From positions 26,687,239 through 26,751,238 of the forward strand of contig JAQNBH010000013.1 in assembly GCA_028752905.1 (NCBI GenBank): a stretch of 64,000 nt of DNA, read 5' to 3'. Of this stretch, positions 59,771 to 64,000 are shown in pieces; the first letter of the stretch is position 1; each line of letters opens with the position of its first letter. This stretch comes from Cladorhizidae sp. MBARI D1340-BT2 (Eukaryota; Porifera; Demospongiae; Poecilosclerida; Cladorhizidae). Both the position numbers and the translations under genes were made by a program. The notes beneath the pieces were generated by a model. That model saw only the letters and a list, made by a program, of their open reading frames with translations. It had not been told where the DNA came from and ran no database searches.

Positions 59771-60420
59771 CGTTGGACTAGCCGGGTGCTAAATCGAGAA
59801 TTAGTCCTCGCAAGATTATTTTCAGCTGACATCAGCGAAATATTGGGTAGATTTCACTTTCAAATCGCTTTTTTGCTCTATCATTTGAAACTGAAATAAT
59901 TCTTCACAGTGGATTTTTTTTTTAATGTCGCGTCTTTTTAATTTTATTTTAATTTGATGACAACTGAAGTATTTTGGCTGAAAGTTCAGCTTCAAGATAA
60001 AAAAAAAAGGTGATTAAAAGGAGACATCAACAAAAATTAGTCAGGCATATTTCCATGAACACACAGGTCAACAACTGAGGTGAAGTTACTCCCAGCTTTT
60101 CCAAACGGTGTCGATTATTAGCAGCACAATCTCGGCAACACAACAACATCGATAAATAATTTGCTCATCTATTTCTATGTTCTTAGCCCCCTAGCCCTAG
60201 CCTGTGACACCTGGAAAAAAATAACATAACTTTTATTTTTGGCGGGTTGAAGAAAAAACACGCACAAGTGAATGTTAGGAACTAGTCAGTGACACACCAT
60301 TTCTATTTACCAATGGACCAGCGACTTCGATAATGGTCGCACAAGAGTTCCTATAACATTTAGCTATATTTATAGCTATATAATAACTCCCATGAACTCT
60401 CAGTTGACATAACAAAATTA
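59771..60420. other. no recognisable gene
   Basis: AT-rich sequence. Nothing is supported. Confidence 0.5.
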
Positions 60421-60563
60421 CAATGACCTTCTCAATAATCAACTTGAATTTTACTCTCTCGACATTTCGACTAGATGCTCTAGGATTCCGATGAAGCTTA
60501 GAGGATCTAATAGTTTGAACGTCGAGAGAGTAAAATTCAAGTTGATTACTGAGAAGGTCATTC
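60421..60563. repeat. foldback repeat copy 3, inverted dimer with hammerhead-like cores
   Basis: The left arm aatgaccttctcaataatca...ctctcgac and the right arm gtcgagagagtaaaattcaa...gaaggtcatt are inverted copies of about 42 bases with one or two mismatches. Between them each half carries one core: the right half reads ccgatgaagcttag...gaacgtcgagag, and the left half, on the minus strand, reads ctagagcatctag then tcGAAATGTCGAGAG. Confidence 0.75.
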
Positions 60564-60929
60564 TAGTATATCTATGTATAACCTTTTTCAGGAATTTTTT
60601 CTCCAAATGGTTTATATCTTTCGAATGCCGACACGATAAGCCACAGTTTGATGCGAGGATAGGCTCCATTGAGACAAGCAAACAAAAAAGCTATGCATCA
60701 CTATGTCACTCTGTGTCTTCAGCAAAACTTATCCACATACATGTACATGTACTACATTACATGTAGAGCCTCCTCAAGACTCAAGAAGGGATTCAGAGTG
60801 GCTCCTGGTTAGTGAAGAGGGCTTCTGCAGAGAGAATCAAAGGCCTAGAAGAGACCATGATGGGAGTGTGACCACTTCTCCCCCTTAGCCACACACACCC
60901 TCAGGCTGTTGTTGCTGTTTTTTGCTTGC
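60564..60929. other. no recognisable gene
   Basis: Short spacer before the Ty3 copy C remnant; nothing is supported. Confidence 0.5.
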
Positions 60930-61748
60930 TCATCCTGTCAAAACCACAAATTTTACACCATAGGCAGCTTCTCCCTTCCAGAAGGATAATCAACCCCTAC
61001 CACAAAAATATATGGGAGAAAACCAATGCTACTGACATCTTCCTCCACCAGACTGACTCTGAGCTGGCATTAATTCACATGCCCACGCTAGATTGGTCCC
61101 TGGAAATCCAAGACCATGTGAATTGTACCCATCTGGCTTCGTACCCAAGCCCTCAGCCCAACCAACAATGAGTTGGCATCCATCCACATGCAAGATTGGT
61201 TCCCGGACCAAATCCCACACCATGGCTCTTCTGGGAGGAGTGGTACCCCTCTGGTTTCAGGCCCAAGCCCCCAGCCCAACCCTATCAATGGATGCAGTGG
61301 GAGTATCGCTTTCTAAATGTCACATCGGTGAACGAGTGGCATGGTGCCAAAAACTGAAATATCTGAAAGTTCGGTTGACTGCTCGCGCTCAAATCGCATT
61401 CTAACATCCACCCGAGACTACCATAGCCAGCTACGATGATTCTATGAAGTCTCTGAGGGAGAAGTTTGAGCCAACCACTCAAAAGACAAGGTGCCAGGCC
61501 GAAATGCAGACCAGTAGAAAGGAGAAGGCTGGGAGTTGGGCGGATATTGCTGACAAGCTCAGGTTACTTGCTGACAAGGCTTACCCTGAGCTCGAAGTGG
61601 CAGCTAGGGAGAGACTTGCCCAGATCACTTCACTGGGCCAGATTGAGAATGCACAATTCACATTTGGAGTCAACCAACGGATCCCTGGGACATTGGATGG
61701 AAGCCATGACAGCTACCCTGGAGCTGGTCTTATCTCACTCACAGAATG
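60930..61748 (+). pseudogene. gag remnant of Ty3/gypsy copy C
   Basis: It matches copy A closely from acaccataggcag (60957) and shares its gag insertion with the duplicated ~125-base block. The gag core follows: CHIGERVAWCQKLKYLKVRL near 61320 and CQAEMQTSRKEKAGSW then RLLADKAYPELEVAARERL near 61490-61620, ending near 61748. Frameshifts are present. The primer-binding site and LTR are not seen upstream. Confidence 0.75.
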
Positions 61749-62641
61749 ACTGTGTCCAGAGAGGTGCCACCGACCCATTAAAAAAAAAAAAATTGACAAT
61801 ATTTTTTTTGGTAGCTTATATACTTTCTAAACATCTGTACAAACTGTCTTTCAAATTTGAAAACATTTGGATACACAAGTCTCTAGTTATGGTGTATTTT
61901 ATCAAGGCTCTCACTTATATTCACCTTGAAAATAGGTTAGTACAGCTTCAGTAAAGTTTGATCGCTCATATCTTTGCGACCGCTTATCCTGGAGACTTTA
62001 TTCAAGTATTAGAATGCAGCTCATTGCACGTAGAATCATTGAACATAGTGGTAAATACTTACTCAGAAGAATAGACAAGTGCAAAGGTGCAAAAACATGG
62101 TGAAAGTAGTCTAGTGGTGGCCCAATATAATAGTAGCCCAACTTCAACAGCGATTTCTCAGAAACATGTTTTTTGAAGGAAAAGAAAGATATCTCAAGGA
62201 AATATTTATGTATACCTGCTTCATTATATATCATTTTGTAGCTCTATCTTTGCTCTACCTTTTAAGTTGGAAGTTTTTCAATTTGAAAGTACTAGTCCAA
62301 TTTTATAGTCGTGTGTATATACCCTAATATGCCCATATATTGGTTGACCTTGTCATGAAAATTCCTTAGTTTTGAGGTCAAATTTTTCAACTTAAATTGT
62401 GCTTTAGAGGTTCCTCTACTACATTCATAAAAGGGAAGTGTGTATAGTGCATATCTTAGGAGAGGGAATTCTTTTTGTGACTGTCAGAATTTTTCCAAAC
62501 CTCTATACTTTGCTGAAACTTCAAATAAAGTATATCATTAGAAAGCTCTTGCAGAGAGCTGTATTCTGGTATCAAAATGAGCTTTAGGGGATGAAGGACA
62601 GCAAAGTTATGCACGTTTACATAAATATGTTTCTATGGGCA
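61749..62641. other. ~890-base insertion of unknown type within Ty3 copy C
   Basis: It begins with a run of about 13 A (61780-61792). It separates gag from the zinc knuckle of the same copy. It contains no recognisable frame or terminal repeats. An A run near one edge would suit a retroposed sequence. Confidence 0.4.
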
Positions 62642-63568
62642 ATACTGGCCTTAAGAGAATGAGCATATCAGCATTGGCACAGTAAGTAACAGTGTGTCAA
62701 ATGATAAGCTAGCTACTATGTTTGAGCAGTTAGTTGAAGGATTTGATAAGTTTGAGTGTTCTTGGTTGAAAGCCAGTACAGGGGAAGACAAGCAGGAACT
62801 TTTCAACAGAGTCGGTGAGGGAACAAGGAGGCAAGCACAGGACTTAAGCTGTTGGAAGTGTGGCAAGAAAGGGCACTTTGCAAGACAGTGCCCCTCCCCC
62901 AAGAAGCTGGAGACGGGAAACTAGCACGCTGCACGAGGAGTCGACTGCAGGAAGGTAGAGGTAGTAGTATGACTCATACACTTCGTCAATGGCTCTGCCA
63001 CATTGTTATGGTGGATACAGGATATGCAATTACCCTAATGTGGAAATATGCATGGGAGTGTGTGAACACACAGGGTGGACCTGTGACCCTGAACCGAACA
63101 TCCACTGGTAGGCATCAATGGGACTCCACTACAAGTCCATGGTCATGCGTGTGTTGACCTCACTCTAAAAGGATGCTTTTACAAAGCTGATGTTGTAGTG
63201 GTGAGCCTCCTAACTACAGAAGCCATATTAGTCCTGGATTTCATGACAAAGCCACAATGTAACAGTTGATTTAGGAAAGTCCCAGTTAAATATTGGTAAT
63301 CAACCCCCTATTTTGATATATCAGAAGTCCCAGCCTATGGCCCAAGCTGGTAGAGTATGAATCAAAGAGTTAAGCTACCTCCATTTTCTGAGCAAGTCAT
63401 CATGTCAAATGTTGAGGTGTGTTCTCTGAAAGGGACCTGTATTGTAAAGAAATTACCTTGGAACTCCCTACCATGTTCTGTAACCAGAGCCTTAGTTGAG
63501 CCCTGTAATGGCCAAATACCTGTCCGTCTACTCAATCCTAAAACTGAGCCTGTTGTGATATCTACAAA
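62642..63568 (+). pseudogene. nucleocapsid, protease and linker of Ty3/gypsy copy C
   Basis: The frame at 62694-62924 ends with the CCHC knuckle CWKCGKKGHFARQC. A degenerate protease follows (VMVDTGYAITLMWKYAW near 63005-63055; D-T-G kept). VKLPPFSEQVIMSNVEVCSL near 63364 corresponds to the linker before reverse transcriptase in copy B. The copy is then interrupted by the 32-bp array. Confidence 0.75.
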
Positions 63569-63890
63569 CGCTTTTGAGTCCTGCCCTTACTCTACAATCA
63601 CTGGTACAAGTCCTGCCCTTACTCTACAGTCACTGGTATGAGTCCTGCCCTTACTCTACAGTCCACTGGTATGAGTCCTGCCCTTACTCTACAGTCACTG
63701 GTACAAGTCCTGCCCTTACTCTACAGTCACTGGTACAAATCCTGCCCTTACTCTACAGTCACTGGTATGAGTCCTGCCCTTACTCTACAGTCCACTGGTA
63801 TGAGTCCTGCCCTTACCAGTCACTGGTATGAGTCCAGCCCTTACTCTACAGTGCACTGGTACAAGTCCTGCCATTATACCAGGGCCAAAT
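63569..63890. repeat. 32-bp minisatellite inside Ty3 pol linker
   Basis: About ten units of agtcctgcccttactctaca + gtcactggtaca, some one base longer or shortened. It starts where the protease-to-reverse-transcriptase linker should continue. Confidence 0.9.
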
Positions 63891-64000
63891 TTGAGATGGT
63901 CTGATAAGGTAGTGGGTGTGGCTATATAAGTTTGGTTTGCCTTGATACGGTTAACACTCATTCGATACTCTGTACATCAACAGCCTAACCCCCCCCCCCC
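63891..64000. other. right edge, ending in poly-C
   Basis: Unassigned sequence ending in at least ten C residues at the window edge. Confidence 0.5.

Overview
This window is eukaryotic, AT-rich and intron-bearing. It looks like the genome of an early-branching animal, most likely a sponge. The reasons are two genes of the Sema/plexin family (an animal and near-animal family), spliceosomal introns of 46 to about 2000 bases, degenerate Ty3/gypsy, hAT and LINE elements, and a heavy load of private minisatellites. The sponge assignment is an inference from overall character; no sequence here names the species.

Layout. 1-2.3 kb: the 5' end of a Sema-domain gene on the minus strand (signal peptide exon plus exon 2), running out of the left edge. 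2.3-16.6 kb: no recognisable gene apart from one weak exon candidate; it holds GT and ATT microsatellites, two copies of a foldback element with a hammerhead-like core, and a 5' half tRNA-Gln-like sequence. 16.6-18.7 kb: a 2-kb array of 33-bp units. 19.4-22.7 kb: a LINE 3' remnant and a broken GT61 (EOGT-like) glycosyltransferase. 23.1-25.2 kb: a deleted Ty3/gypsy copy. 26.4-30.7 kb: a solo LTR between two copies of a ~104-bp sequence, then a hAT transposon inserted inside a SWIM-zinc-finger gene. 31-32 kb: a compound ATT/GGTAAC microsatellite with inverted arms. 32.2-44.4 kb: a plexin-like receptor gene on the minus strand (IPT1, PSI2, several IPT exons, transmembrane exon, first cytoplasmic exon), with several introns carrying their own minisatellites and with at least three reading-frame lesions. 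45.2-51.3 kb: a 28-bp array abutting a Ty3/gypsy element with two LTRs. 51.9-56.9 kb: two hAT transposase remnants separated by a 2.2-kb array of 33-bp units. 57.1-59.5 kb: two adjoining long-inverted-repeat elements. 60.4-64 kb: a third foldback copy and a further interrupted Ty3/gypsy copy.

How the parts relate. The only cellular genes with clear identity are the two Sema/plexin genes (guidance-receptor type cell-surface proteins) and the decayed glycosyltransferase. Almost everything else is transposon-derived or tandem repeat. A recurring theme is minisatellites that begin at or inside transposon coding sequence (25.0, 46.0, 53.65 and 63.57 kb). Another is a small repeat unit, CTGATGA-hairpin-GAAAC, that occurs singly, as an inverted dimer and, in derived form, as a tandem array within the plexin gene.

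Limits. Exon borders were read by eye from GT/AG sites and phase. Frameshifts could be real decay or uncorrected assembly errors. No database search was possible.
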